From Tamarix chinensis (Eukaryota; Streptophyta; Magnoliopsida; Caryophyllales; Tamaricaceae), in assembly GCA_030549775.1 (NCBI GenBank), contig CM060174.1, positions 28,586,117 through 28,650,116 of the forward strand: DNA of 64,000 nucleotides, read 5' to 3'. The notes beneath the pieces were generated by a model. The model ran no database searches. It saw only the letters and a program-made list of their open reading frames with translations, and was not told the origin of the DNA. Of the stretch, positions 19,690-32,479 are shown piece after piece. The translations under genes and the position numbers were made by a program. Numbering within the stretch: position 1 is the first letter of the stretch; every line of letters begins with the position of its first letter.

Positions 19690-22130
19690 CTCAATGACAC
19701 CCAAAAGGACTAGAAAACCTCCTACCATTGCCACAAAAAGGATAAGCACAAGGATTCGTATCAATGAACCTATGCCTCATTTTCCACCACTAAATATTGA
19801 GGAACCATAGCCTCATATTCATTATGGGCCTTCTCCTCCTCTACCTCAAAATATGATTGACTCTATTGCTTAAATTATTCATCACATAGAGAAATAAACC
19901 CTTAACCATCATTTCTATCCATATATGCCTAAGATACAAGATACTTTAGTGGCTTTAAGGAAAAGAAACTTGTCCTTAGATTTTTCATCAGCACTAATAT
20001 TTGCATCAATCAAGTTTGTTTAACATTTTTGCAAAATCTCTTTACCTTTCACATGCTGCCACTAATCATCCTCAGAAATCCTCACTATCATAAGTCAGCA
20101 ACAACCAATCCATCGATAAAAACACCCTTATCATTAGTGTTTATGTCAAAAGGGTTGCAATGCACTTAAATAACACTAGGGTAGTGAGATTGTTAGGATT
20201 AATAGATACAAAGACAACAAATGAGTAGTGGCCGATAGATAACTATATTGATGAATTCCATACACAAAGATGGAATAAGCATCTTGTTGGGGATGGTATG
20301 GAAGAAGGATATCTCATCATTATTTCCTCCATAGAAGAATCTTATTCACTACTTCATCTACTCTATCTTATTTCGTCAAGGTGGATCTAAACCTGATTTG
20401 ACTTTTAAGAATTGGAATACCTTGGGCTCAATTATAAATAAAATACCTATGCAATTTCTACATGAAACATTGGGGCATATGAGTAACATTAGTCAATAGT
20501 CTAGGATTAAAATATTTGAGCTTGCTAGGGTACCATTTGAAGGGTTTACAAGTACCCTAATTCACTTAACTAACTTTGTATATGTCTTTTTTAACAACAT
20601 CACATTTACTAACATGGGGTATATAGTTGAAAATGATGAATAAATCTTAGTGAAGGCTCAATATCCTCCACCAGCACAATTACCATAAAGATTTGGTGTA
20701 AATAGAACTCAAGGAGAGACTTTTTGATGGAAACCGGTTAGGGTTTTGCAAAGGATAGAAGATTTAATCGAGCGCGACGTTCGATTTCCGCCGGTACAGC
20801 CTAAGGAAAAACTTTCCAAAGGAAGAAGCACAATTTCAAAAGCACAATTGATTCAAAGGAAACTGAATTTAGAAGGTGAATGATCAAGATAGATCGAGAA
20901 GAGAACGAGAAAGAAGCAAAGAAGATGCAAATGAGAGAATCGCCAAGAGAGAGAAGGAGTCGAGAGAGATCGAGAATATCCTGAACTTTATTTCTGTCGA
21001 AAAGGTGCATATATTACAGAGTTATCAGCCTATTTATATGTACACAGAAACCGTATGATATAACAATACATACGAATGATACAGCCTTTATGGACGGGCG
21101 ATACGATCTGTTTGGCCCAAAAAATATAAGGTGTCGAACAGCCCAAACCAACAGCACCAACGTAGAGTGTCGTCCAACCAGCCATCATATAAAAAAAATG
21201 ACCCACTAATACAATTAAGCTTAAGGCTTAATTTTCCCATCAGCTACAACACTATAGCTAATCATGGTCATTAAGGATTGATTAATCCACAATCCAACTA
21301 GTCCCATTTAAGGACCGGCGAATGCATCATATGGGATTACAAAATATTAAAGAAAAATTTACATAATCTATAAACTCCAACATATTCTGCACTGCTCAGT
21401 AATTATGTCCAAGTCCACAGAATCCATATGCTGCAATATTATCCTATTAATTCAGCAAATAAGATAAACAATTGTAAGTAATTAATTCACAACAAATTTC
21501 AAAATTACTTAAATATAAATTTACGGGATTCACATCACTTTTGGTTCATTGGATCATTATTCTACTTAGCCTTTGAAGACCTTTATTGGACCTTCTAACT
21601 CTTAGGGGAGAACTAAAATGGGTGGATTTCATGATTTGACTATTCAAGGGGCTATGCCTCTAAAGAACTTTTAAGTTCTTATAGAGCATAAGATCTCACC
21701 GATAGAGGCATATGTTAGATTCATATGAGTGTTGCATGATCTAATCTTATACTCCTTCATGGTGGATCACATATATTGATTCTATAAAGACCTAGGTTAG
21801 GAGCCTAGGCATACACATTTAATAATATGGTTGTGGGTGACACTATAAAGTAATGTTATGCTTGCAACGAGATTATCTTGGGAGATATTTAGGCAACTAC
21901 ATGTACTCCATAGGATTTACAAACACCTCATGAAGCTCTACAGACTTAGATTAATCCTATGGATGATAATGTCACTAATCAATCTAATTCAGAGATAATA
22001 GTGGGAGAGGATGTTCATAAAGCTTTAATTGCCTTCACCACTACCTTATGTTTCACAACAAATCATCCACCTTCCACCTCTAGGAGTGTTTGAGGCATTA
22101 CAGATGTTGCGTCTAAGTGTGTAGGCTACG
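19690..22130 (+). pseudogene. Unassigned degenerate coding-like block, interrupted by a solo LTR
   Basis: Starts with an ATG near 19,690 followed by a basic, proline-rich stretch (MTPKRTRKPPTIATKRISTR), then proline-rich sequence to 19,860 with scattered stops. Later pieces read FKNWNTLGSIINKIPMQFLH (about 20,403-20,465) and FEGFTSTLIHLTNFVYVF (about 20,535-20,590). After the LTR at 20,725-21,537 the trace continues to a Ser/Thr-rich end near 22,100. The composition suggests the gag or extra ORF of a plant LTR retrotransposon, but no named domain was identified. Function unknown. It is broken by many stops. Confidence 0.35.
20725..21537 (-). mobile_element. Solo LTR, 813 bp, relatively young and CpG-rich
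   Basis: The borders are TGATGG and CACATCA, flanked by the direct repeat CTTTT (20,720-20,724 and 21,538-21,542). On the minus strand it reads TGATGTGAATCCC to GGTTTCCATCA, with TATAAATAGGC at about 21,038-21,028 and AATAAAG at about 20,995-20,989, an order expected for promoter and polyadenylation signal in an LTR. It holds CpG-dense words such as TCGAGCGCGACGTTCG, which are rare elsewhere in the window, so it has probably suffered less deamination. The flanking coding-like sequence continues across it. Copia or gypsy origin is not determined. Confidence 0.7.
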
Positions 22131-23209
22131 TTGCATCTTTAATTGATATTTATTTTAGATTTGTAGTCATGATATTATTATTATATTTACATGTTCTTTT
22201 TTTTATCATATATTAATAAAATAATTTTTTAGTTAATTTTATAATATATCAGGAAGAATTACTCGTCAATATTATTTTCTCCTTTTTGGTTTATTGAACG
22301 AGGTTCATTTGATTTCTTAATACTCTAATGGCTACATGAGTAATGGCTATATGTTATGGTGCACACTTAATGTCCATATGCATCCACCATACTTTCATAC
22401 TTCTCAATGATTTGTCTATCAAATGAATAAGTTTACTCATCTAATGACATCTCTCATACAATTATGCTTTCGATGTCACAATTGGAGAAATTTCTTGAGA
22501 TATTATATAGTTAAGATAATTCCTCACGTCTTTAAAATATAATGTAGCTCTTGATATTTTGATACAAAGTAGATGAAAACTCATGATGCATGCTATATAC
22601 AAAGTTATTCTGATAAATACCAAATCCAAAGAAAAATAAATTTTTCTCCTTATCTTGACATATATAATACATATAAAAAAAATAGAATCTCCAAATTTGA
22701 CATTAGATATACTCATGAGATTCCACTTTAACCATTAAGCATAAAATATATTTAAAATATTTTAAGAGAAATTTTTTACTTTGCTCACACTAGTTATCCA
22801 TATCTAGTAAGCTTTACCAAAAAAAACTTCACATGCATTAAACTATTATATTTGATATAGTTTGTTCTTACCAATATCTAAAATGGTATAACTTATATGT
22901 TTAAGGGGATATTTTATCTCATTTTAATCCAAATGATCTCTAATTAGCTATGCTTATCTATGTGTCTAGTATTATTATTAGATTATGTATATTTAATGTT
23001 TGTTTATGATTGATTGAAACATCTCATAATAATTATCTTTTTTTTTAAATCATGTGGTAACTTGCTTTTTCATTATAAGCATGTTTATATCTGATTTCTA
23101 TTCAAAATTGTGCATATATGTGGTGACTTGATATGTATAAGACCTCTATATTGTTATAGGTTACAATCAAATATATATGATTAGGAATTTTCTCTTTTTA
23201 TAAGTTACA
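22131..23209. other. Gene-free A+T-rich stretch
   Basis: About 1.1 kb with no recognised coding, RNA or repeat signature. Open frames in it have low-complexity products only. Confidence 0.5.
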
Positions 23210-26200
23210 TGTGATACCCCAATTTTAAGAGTCTATAATGTGTACTAATCTATACAATTCATGGTGATCTGAGTGTATTTGATGTGTTTAAAAGGTGTAT
23301 TTTGTATCAGTATTTTCTTGGATGAGTTTGGTTTGGATTTTGAAAGATAATTGGTTTTATCAAAATACTAGTTGATTGGTTGGAGGTACCAATCAACTAA
23401 TACAACTAAACTAATTCTCCTTCTGACTTGATTTTCACTATGAATATTTTCTCAAAATTTTTCAAACATCCCGATTATGTTTTTAGTTGTTTGTTTACGA
23501 TTTGTATATGGATTTTGTGCATTCTTAACCTGTTTAATCAATTTGTGACAAATTCTTGAAGATGTAACTCATGACAAGTCAATTTCATGACTTCAACTCA
23601 TTTGTATTCTTCTTTATTTTTTCTTTCTCTTTAGTGAAATTCCTAAGCAGATTATTTCCTCCTTCAACCTTTGTATACTATTAAACTTTTATTCCCTTCT
23701 CTTGTTGCTGTTATTCCTTTCTTATGTTTGAAAATTTTGAGACACATTACCTAGAACATTACAATTTCATCAATTGAGCACAAAGGTAGAAATGCCACCT
23801 TTGATCCTTGAAAACCAAAACTTTGAATATAAGATTTTTCATAGGGTTTAGGTTCTCAATTTATACACTCCCATAACCTTATTTTTTCAATAGAAACACT
23901 CAGCTTCTTCCATAACCTCTGAACTACCCTATTTTTCCTCATACTTCAACTTTTTTTCTTATTTTATTTCCTATTCCTACCCTTTTTATAGATCTTTCTT
24001 GATTTGAATTGAAGAAAAAAAAATTAGATGTGGGAAAGGAGTGAGGGTTTAGCTTCTATAGTCAGGGTTTAGCTTCTATCTTTAGTGTTCTCTATTTTCT
24101 CTTGGAAAGGTGAGTAGTCTCTTATTTTCCTCTCCTAGGTCTTCAATTCTTCTAGATCTTCTTTGCATGATTTCAAAGGTTTTACTAATTTTTAATATAG
24201 ATTTCCTGAAAGGTGTTTTAGTGTAGAAAAGGGGTTTGGATTTTCAAAGACTCTTGATCTCTTTGTTGTGTTGGTCTGCTTTTTTGAGGTAAACCATTGA
24301 CTTTTCTATTTTTGTAGAAAATGGTATGCGTAAGTATAGTGCATGTTCTATGAGTATTTTATAAACTAAATATTAGAGATGAAAATGTGCCTGAACTTGT
24401 TAATATAGAATGAATGAAAAAAATGGTAGGAAGCTTAGCTTAAAGTCTTGCATGCATAAGCCACATTACTATGATTGTGCATTCATAATGATCATTAATG
24501 TTCTTAGTGTCTTAAGAGATAATAGTATGTGTTACATGATGCATAGATTTGGCATGATGGCCTAGCAAGAAGAGAATGTGATTTATGTTTACCTAGTTCC
24601 TATTGATTCTATAAAGTGCAAGCATGATTCTATTGAGATTCCTAGAATGATTTTGTTATTTTTCATGACAATTCATGAATCCTTCTTTTTATTAACCTTG
24701 AATAATCCAAGATTGATTTTAGATTTATTGAATAAAGATTATGGAATTTAATGTTTTATATGTTAATTTTGTTGGGGTTCTTTTTTCCCCAACCAATCAA
24801 ATAGCCCCCCAAGACCAAACAACTAGTTTGGTAGAGCCATCAACTATTTGGCCTATAACTTTAGTGGTCTTAGTCTCAGGTTAAACCCATCAGCTAGTTT
24901 GGCTAAACCCATGGACCAGGTCCTAGAATGGTTGAGTGGTTATGTTAATTGATTGACTGGTTCCTCTATGACACCAAAAGTCTTATCCTTAAGTTAGGTT
25001 GACCAATTTAGTGTTGCACCACCACTCAGATGGTTGGTAGCACCCTAACGTATCGAATGTTCCATAAAACCGATCGAATACTTAACAAGACCCATTAACA
25101 GGTCTCAATTACTTTTTCTTTCTTACTTATTTCTTCCCAAATTTGACATTTTGAAATTTCTCATGCTTAGATAATGACCTAAGATGCTACTAGCTATAAA
25201 TTTTCAAAGATTTAAAATTTTAAATAATAGATTAAAGTTAGTAAAGATAAATTTTATCCTTGTCGACTAAAGTTGACATTAAATTAGGATTTGGTTCTTT
25301 CTCTTAACCATAGCATTAGTGGATGATTATATGGATAAAAAGGAACTTTTCCTATTATTAGTATTTATGTAATGAATCAAAATGATGTGTACTATACCTC
25401 TAATGACTTATATTATGGATTTAAAAATGTGAAACTCTATAGGTTAAATGAACAAGCAAGAATATAGGAATATAACATGGACATATATGGTGGCCTTATG
25501 TTGACATTTTCCATAAATAGTGACTTTCTCTTAGCTATTAAAATGAATGGATAAATAATTAGAAGTTAGGGTTAGACTCTATTTAACCATCAAGTGGACC
25601 CTCATCTTTGGCATTAGGGAATTAACTTGGAGCACACTTTAATGACTGGTAAGACTATGGTTAAGACATGAACTTTAGCTTTGACTTAGATTTTAAATGT
25701 GAATAAAAGGGAATAAATGGAGATAAAATGTTGTATTGGCCATTTATAGATGATATTAACATCATATAATTCCACCTTTTGGCATAATTAATCATTTAAT
25801 GGAATGATCACTTGATGATAATCGAAATGGGAATACTGGATGACGTGAGGACCTCATATGGGTGCATTATATTGAAATATCTCTTATTTGGTGTTATATG
25901 ATTTGTAGGCTTTTATATGATATTACAACCATATCCAAACAGATATTAATCACCTAAAGTGGAATGAGCAGTGGAATGAGCAACTTGATAGATCTAGATT
26001 ATTCGATCCTCAATTAGCTACTTAAGGTTAGTCTGCCATTAGGGCTTTTACCTTCGGGTGCCTTTAGACAAGATCCTAGTTGATCTTGGTGTCATTCATA
26101 CTCTAGAAACTAATGATGTGCTACAAGATATTAATAGTAAAGGGTCAGGTCACCACAGGATGGTTATTTGGCATGAGCTAGGATTTACGTCCACCACGTT

Positions 26201-26885
26201 ACTTCAAATGAGCCCAAACTTCATATCCATTTATTTGGTTTGAGTTCCTTCATATAGAGAGACCATGGGAAATAATCCCAACTATTACTCGATAATTTGG
26301 GATAAAATAATGCTATGATCACCTATTGCTAAATACTTTGAGGTAAAATAATGATGTGACCACATATTGCTCAATAGCATGGGGTAAAATAATTCTATGA
26401 TTAGTTATTGTTTAATAATCTTGTAAAGGATTTTTACATTCACCTAACACAAAATAATAACAAGAATGAAACTATAAGATGTATTAATTGAACTTATCTT
26501 ATTCTATGTTTAATGTTTATATAACTAGTTTACTAATATAATATTTGCATTACCCTATGAGTACTTAAAGAGATCATGCCTCACTTAAGTATGAATATGT
26601 TGTGTAATTCATGTTTACCTTCCTTAAATTCTATTCTAATCATATGTTTCCCTCTAATGCATATTTATGTGTTTCCCACACATTTCCATGAATGATCACA
26701 TAATCTATTACTATCATAGTCATGATCCACCTATTGTAAAACCCATGATTGGAAAGTCATATATTTAATTCTTATTTTTACATTCCACTCCAAGTTAAAC
26801 TCTAAACACCACTATGTGGATAGTCTAAGCAATCCATTTTCCTTAATAAGGTCGTTGATTATACGAACTATATATATGATAAGAG
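23210..26885 (+). repeat. Divergent Tekay-like LTR, copy 5 (opposite orientation, truncated)
   Basis: Starts TGTGATACCCCAATTTT, the sense start of the long LTR family. It carries inverted counterparts of the motif clusters (TTGATTGG, 23,350-23,405, and the 24,790-25,090 cluster). At 26,058-26,165 its translation (LGVIHTLETNDVLQDINSKG) matches the minus-strand translation of the equivalent block in copies 1 and 3 (GAISTIDIDDLLECIETKG at about 17,185-17,130). The last ~0.5 kb expected of the LTR is missing where copy 2 begins. More diverged than the other copies. Confidence 0.6.
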
Positions 26886-29770
26886 TGTATAACCCCCACT
26901 TTACACTATAGAAAAATTCACTTAAAACAATACAAAAGTAGAAAATACACTTAGGAAAAATAGGGTATTACCGTTGCACCTAATATAGGATACACGTTCA
27001 CCGCCTATCCCATATCAAATAAAGGCTAAAACAAACCGACCAATTAAAAAAAGAGTACCCAAAATTAAATCACAAGAATATTTAAAAGATTGTACAATCA
27101 AGGACCTAAACGATCCCCATCATGGTCCACCATGTAACACACAAAATCCTCCAGATGTCCATGCTCTTAAGCCCCTAACTCAAGCTGAGGTAGGCTTACT
27201 ACTAGCCATCCCAAAAAGCCTACACATGGCTCTCTACTAATGGAAATGAGCAAGTGACCAAGCAAATGGGCACATCAGTATGTTACGTAGTAAGACAAGT
27301 TTCCTCCTCAATGGAAATACAAGTATGAAATTTCCATCATAACAAGTATATCACATTTAGTAAGAATTATACTAATGCCATATACATAAAGTACTAATAC
27401 ATCAAAATATGCTATCATGCATAACTCAGACAACTCAAAATGTATCATGCTTATCATCATATTATAATAACATAGGTAATTACACATGTAATAGGTAAAT
27501 TAATTTAGATAACTACTAGGGTATATTTTCCAACTTGCTCACAAGATTAGCTTATACCGTTTCCTTATCCATTTATTGATATAGTTCAACATCTAGTTAG
27601 TCTTTCTAATTAATAATTAGTTGGTTATTTTAGCTATTATCCAAGTGTACAAACCACCTTTTATCCCTTTTGTTCATTCAAATTGTTATTTTCATCATTA
27701 TCCAATTGTTTCTTATTCACTTATTCCTCATCCAATTGTTTATCATCTAATTACTTATCATCCTTTTTTTCATCATCAATCGATGGACTATACACCATCG
27801 TATGGTTTCACATACCATGGAAGCCTGTCTAAATCAAGGAACATAAAGTCTAAGCCAAAGCCAATCACAAAAGCAGAGATAAGTTGAAGCCAAAGCCAAT
27901 CACCATAATGGACATAAGTCCATGCCAAATCCAACTAATATGGGCGTAAGTCAAGGTTGAAGCCAATGACCTAGGTATAGAGACCCTTTAGTATCACTAC
28001 CCTCTAGTACATCATGGGTGTCTAGAGTAGGTGAGGCACCGGGATCTCTAGGATCCCACTCGAAGACAAATCCCGAAGACACCAATAAACGCCCTAAGGC
28101 AGACAAACCTATATTTTTTCCCCTTAATAATCATATGAAAATCCCATATAGAGCCTCAAAGTATAACCAAACTGAAAGGAACCAAATCACACAAACCAAC
28201 CAAACAAGTTGATTTGTCTAGCCCAACCTATCAATTGGTTTTGGCTAACTAGTCGATCGGTTTGACTCAACTAAACCTTTATTTTCCTCTAACAAATCCT
28301 CAAATTGGTTGATTGCTTTAGGTCAACCCGTCGACTATTCTTAGATAATTTATACCCTACTATTCAATAGGTTTAAGCATAGAGTAAGAGTAAAATATTT
28401 GCAGGCATACTAGTCAAACAGCTAGATAACCTAGTTGACTATTTTAGGAACTAGTCGATCGGTTTGACCTAACTAGTCGATCAATTTTCCTTACAACAAA
28501 ACCAAACAAGAATTTTCATGCAGATCATGCTTATAATTCTTCATTATACCACATTTGGACATGCTTTAACATTATATAACAAATTTTTAACCTATTTAAC
28601 TTGCACATCTCAGTATTTAATCAACATAGTTCATTTTTCTCAAGTATTATGGTTTTTACTCAAAATGCACAATCTAACCATCCAAAAAGTTTTTGCAAGG
28701 TATATACAATCATACCAACATATAATATCAACTTAAAGAGGTTCATATCATGTAGGATTACTCATAACCCATTTTAGAAGCAAGAATCACTTATTTGATG
28801 TAGGTAAAACATTCCTTATATTAAAATTCTTAGCATGTGGAAACCTCAACTTTTAAAACCTTAAAAACAATAAGCTTAAACATAGAAATTCATGCATAAA
28901 TTTATAATTTTGAACTTCAAATAGGAAGGAAATGATGAACAACTCGACCTTTCTCCCAAATCTAACTCTTCCTTGGTTAATAATTAAAATAAGAGGGGGT
29001 TAGAGGAAGGATAAAAAGAGTGAAAGGAATTCCATTGTAAAATTCGAATTGCAAAGGGAGAAGGTGGGTATAGAGAGTTAGGTATTTTTGGTGGCTGAAA
29101 AAAATGTGAAAAAAGGGGTGATTGGTGCTATTTATATCCAACCAATCAATATGAATCACATTTTCATTAGCAACAATATTAAAAATTCTAATTCTCACTA
29201 TTTAAATTCGAGTTAAATGGAAGGATTTCGTCCAGGGTATGTTGACCTATCCTCCTGAGCTACAACTGTGACTCTAGGGAATATGCATGCCAATTATTTT
29301 AGAAATGCAATTCTCTAAAGGGGTAATGGAAGGTCAGCATGGAAAGAATCTTCTAGTTGAGTATAATTAAGCTTGATATCAAAGCAATCATCTCATAAAT
29401 GTGTAGACGAGAGAGGTGGAAGAAGAAATGGTAGAGGTCATCTCCTCCCCTCAATTAACCCAATTAATCAACCAAATAAAGCTGAGATGGTGTTTTTGAG
29501 CTAAATTCATCATGAAAAAGGCTAAGAATCTCTTAGGAATAGTTCAGCATGGGTTAACAAAGTTCCATTTCAGTATAAGAAATTTTCCTAGAACATTGAG
29601 TTTAGAAAATATGCCCACCTCAAGAAACTAGTCAGTCAATTTGACCCACTAGTCGACTATTCTAGAATATATTTGATCAATTCCCCAACCAATTGATCGG
29701 TTTAGTTGAGTAAAACTAATTTGATCAAATGATGAACTGGTAGATTGGTTCTTTTGAGAAACTCCATATG
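26886..29770 (-). repeat. Tekay-like LTR, copy 2 (3' truncated on the map)
   Basis: Begins TATAACCCCCACTTTAC and follows copies 3 and 4 through AGGAAAAATAGGGTATTACC, CATCAGTATGTTA, the CCAAAGCCAATCAC array and both CGATCGG clusters. Similarity ends near 29,770, about 120 bp short of the terminal sequence seen in copies 1 and 3. Athila-like pol sequence begins there. No target-site duplication was found, so it is either a truncated LTR or a recombination junction. Confidence 0.75.
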
Positions 29771-29774
29771 GAAG

Positions 29775-30233
29775 AGGATCAAAGGAATTCGTTATTATTA
29801 CACCATTTCTATCTATAGGAAAGACTCTATTGATTTCCACATGGGTAAGTTGATTCTTCAATTCCAAAGTGGGGATGTTACATTCAATGTCTTTAAATGC
29901 ATGAAATACCCTTTTGAGGATGACATATGCTATAGCACAAATGTACTACATGAAGTGATTAATAACCATTTTCAAGAAAGTGTCATATAAGATCCTTTAG
30001 AGATATCCTTAGTACAATCCTAAGGGAATTAAGATAGAGAAGGACTTAAAGAGTTAATTCACTACCTAAGATCTCACTTATCTTATGAGAGAAACAAACT
30101 AGCCTATTTTTGAAGACTAGAGAGAAACCAAGTCTCATAGCTAAAACCATCTAATGAGAATGCTTAAAGAATATTTTTCTTGATCATAATGATACTTTTC
30201 ATGTTCTTATTTTTTGATCATTAACTAAGCTAT
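29775..30233 (+). pseudogene. Athila-like pol: protease-RT linker
   Basis: The open stretch 29,745-29,990 gives DFHMGKLILQFQSGDVTFNV and FKCMKYPFEDDICYS, matching the region after the protease in plant Athila/Tat-type gypsy pol. It continues with LKELIHYL (about 30,035) and FLDHNDTFHVLIF, then SLTKL (about 30,178-30,232), the usual sequence just ahead of RT. The frame is then broken by a solo LTR and resumes at 31,037 with KLMRVLRE. Upstream gag and protease are missing because LTR copy 2 abuts. Confidence 0.65.
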
Positions 30234-31036
30234 TGATGCAAGAGCATGGCCTTATTCATTTCCAAACATGGTTTTGAGACATGTTTGAGGAGTTTCTTTT
30301 GTGTTCTTGGAAGTGCCATAGTCGAACAAGATACTTTCTTGACTTTCAAAGCATATGTTGCATTTTATTCAATTTCAAGCAACCAAAAAAGACCTTAGTG
30401 ACATGGCAGCTATGGGATGAGTCAACCTATATTTTGATGACATTTTGGATGTTATACCATGTCATCATGACATATGGAAGATTCTGGAACAAGCGCCACA
30501 CATGGAGTAGTGTAAACTAGGATTTTCTTTGTTAAGGTTGTGATTTTATGTAACTAACTAGTTCATAAGGCAACGATTTTTATATGATGTATTGTCATAT
30601 CATTTAAGTGTAATTACAGGTTGTAAATAGCTACAATTAACAGCTGGAAAGTTGAGTTTATGGCCTATAAATAAGGGTCTTCTCATATGTAAAAGAGAGA
30701 GTTTTGAGTTTAAATAAAAATCATCTCCTTTGAGAGAGTTTAAACCTTCCAATTCTACGTGAGTTGAAAGTGGCCATTGTTAAGTATTCTTTGTGTGTTC
30801 CTTTTTCTTGGTTTTGAATCCTATGAAGATTCTTTTTGTTTTCTTCATTTGATTCATATCAAAAGGTTCATCTTTGTGAGTTCTCTTTGAGATCAATTTA
30901 AACATCATCTTTGTGAGGTGTTTAAGTGTTACATTTGTTGCATTTTATCCTACCCTTATTCATCCACCATCATACTACACGAACATCATCATCCATCACC
31001 TTTCTTGATTGGAATTTGTGTGGGTGTTACATATCA
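30234..31036 (+). mobile_element. Solo LTR, 803 bp, inserted in Athila-like pol
   Basis: TGATGCAAGAG to ATATCA, with TG/CA termini and short inverted TGAT/ATCA. Flanks are GCTAT (30,229-30,233) and TCTAT (31,037-31,041), a 5-bp duplication with one mismatch. Removing the block rejoins the pol reading frame exactly (LTKL followed by KLMRVLRE). TATAAATA at 30,666-30,673 indicates plus orientation. No internal region. Family unknown. Confidence 0.75.
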
Positions 31037-32190
31037 TCTATAAGAATAAAAGTTGATGAGAGTGCTTAGGGAATGAAATAAGGAATTTAAATGGGTCATC
31101 ATTGATATCAAAGGGATTATTTTTTCCACATGCATGCACAAAATCCTTATGGAAGAAAACTATAAGAAATTAGCCTAATATCAAAGATGACCAAATCAAA
31201 TAATGCAAGAGGTGGTGAAGAAAGAGTTAATTATGCTATTAGACACAAGTATGATCTATTCCATCTCTAATAGCTTTTAGGTTAGTTATGTATAAGTGGT
31301 TCCTAAGAAAGGTGGAATTACCATAGTTAATAATGATAATAATGAGTTGAAACCTATTATAATTATTATTAGATGGTGTGTTTATATCGATTTCAAAAAA
31401 TTAAATGACACAAAAAGATCACTTTTCCCTTTCCTTTATTGACCAAATTCTTGAGCATTTAGCAATTCGTGAATGTTATTGCTTTCCATATAGCTATTCT
31501 AGTTATAAGTAAATCCCTATATCTCTTGATAACCATGAAGAAACCATTTTAACTTATCCTTGTGGCACTTTTTCATATAGGTAGATGTCTTTTGGCCTTT
31601 GTAATGCTCTTTCTACTTTCCAAAGATTCATAATGGCCAAATTTCATAACATAGTAAGAAGTTTATGAAAATTTTTAGGGATGATTTTTTAGTTTTTGGC
31701 TCATCTTTTAATGCATGTTTGGATAACCTTGATCTTGTTCTTAAATTTTGTGAGGTCACTAATATTGTCTGAAATTCAAGAAAAATTCACCTAATGGTAT
31801 AAGATGGGATTGTTCTAGGACACTAAATTTTCGATAAGGGGATAGAGGTGGATAAAGAAAAAATTAAAATTATTGAAATATTAGCCCCCTAAATGTGTTA
31901 AGGATATTTGCAGTATCCTTGGTCATATAGGATTCTATAGGAGGCTTGTCAAAAAAAATTTAAAACTTCAAAACCTCTTGGCTAAAGATGCAACCTTTAA
32001 ATGTTATAATGTGCACCTAAAGGCTTTCAACACTCTTAAACAAAAATTTGTGAATACTTCTATTATTAGTGCTCCGGATTAGAGTCTTCCTTTCGAAATC
32101 ATGTGTGATGCCAGTGGTGTGAATATAGGAGTAGTTTTAGGATAATGTAGGGATAAACTTTTATATACTATTTATTATGTTTGAAAGGCT
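31037..32190 (+). pseudogene. Athila-like pol: reverse transcriptase
   Basis: Pieces in order: KLMRVLRE, WVIIDIKGI and CMHKILMEENYKKL (31,052-31,172); EVVKKELIMLLDTSMIYSIS (31,211-31,270); VVPKKGGITIV (31,290-31,325); the CVYIDFKKLND block (about 31,378-31,410); CNAL-type block near 31,595; RDDFLVFGSSF (about 31,672-31,705), in which the usual MDDF catalytic motif keeps both Asp; DGIVLGH and KGIEVDKEKIK (31,805-31,870). The RNase H start CDASGVNIG follows at 32,106. These are the blocks of Athila-type RT. Stops and frameshifts throughout. Confidence 0.75.
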
Positions 32191-32470
32191 TTGAGTTATA
32201 AACAAAAGAATTATACAACTACTAAAAAGGAATTGCTAACTATAGTTTTTGCTTTTGATAAGTTTATTCCTTACTTTTTGGTTAATAAAATCATTTTGTT
32301 TAGTGACCATGCTACTTTAAGATATCTTTTTTGTAAGCAAGATGTTAATCCAAGATTATCAGATGGATCTTACTACTATGAGAGCTTGAGTTAGAAATAA
32401 AAGATAAGAAGGGAATCAAAATAATGTAGTAGATAATTTATATTACTTACCAGCATCATATGACGTAAGC
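32191..32470 (+). pseudogene. Athila-like pol: RNase H C-terminal part
   Basis: An open stretch gives SYKQKNYTTTKKELLTIVFAF, then FSDHATLRYLFCKQDVNPR (32,197-32,355), including the conserved Asp of SDHA. The first catalytic Asp lies just upstream in MCDASGVNIGVVL (about 32,101-32,140). After 32,395 the end blocks (WNQNNVVDNL-like) are degraded. Continues from RT with frameshifts. Confidence 0.75.
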
Positions 32471-32479
32471 AGAGTGAGT

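Noticed and set aside
29867..29882. GTGGGGATGTTACA taken as the right end of LTR copy 2
   Set aside because: The reading frame of the Athila-like pol (DFHMGKLILQF...DVTFNVFK) runs through it without a break, so the resemblance to an LTR terminus is chance. LTR similarity stops near 29,770.
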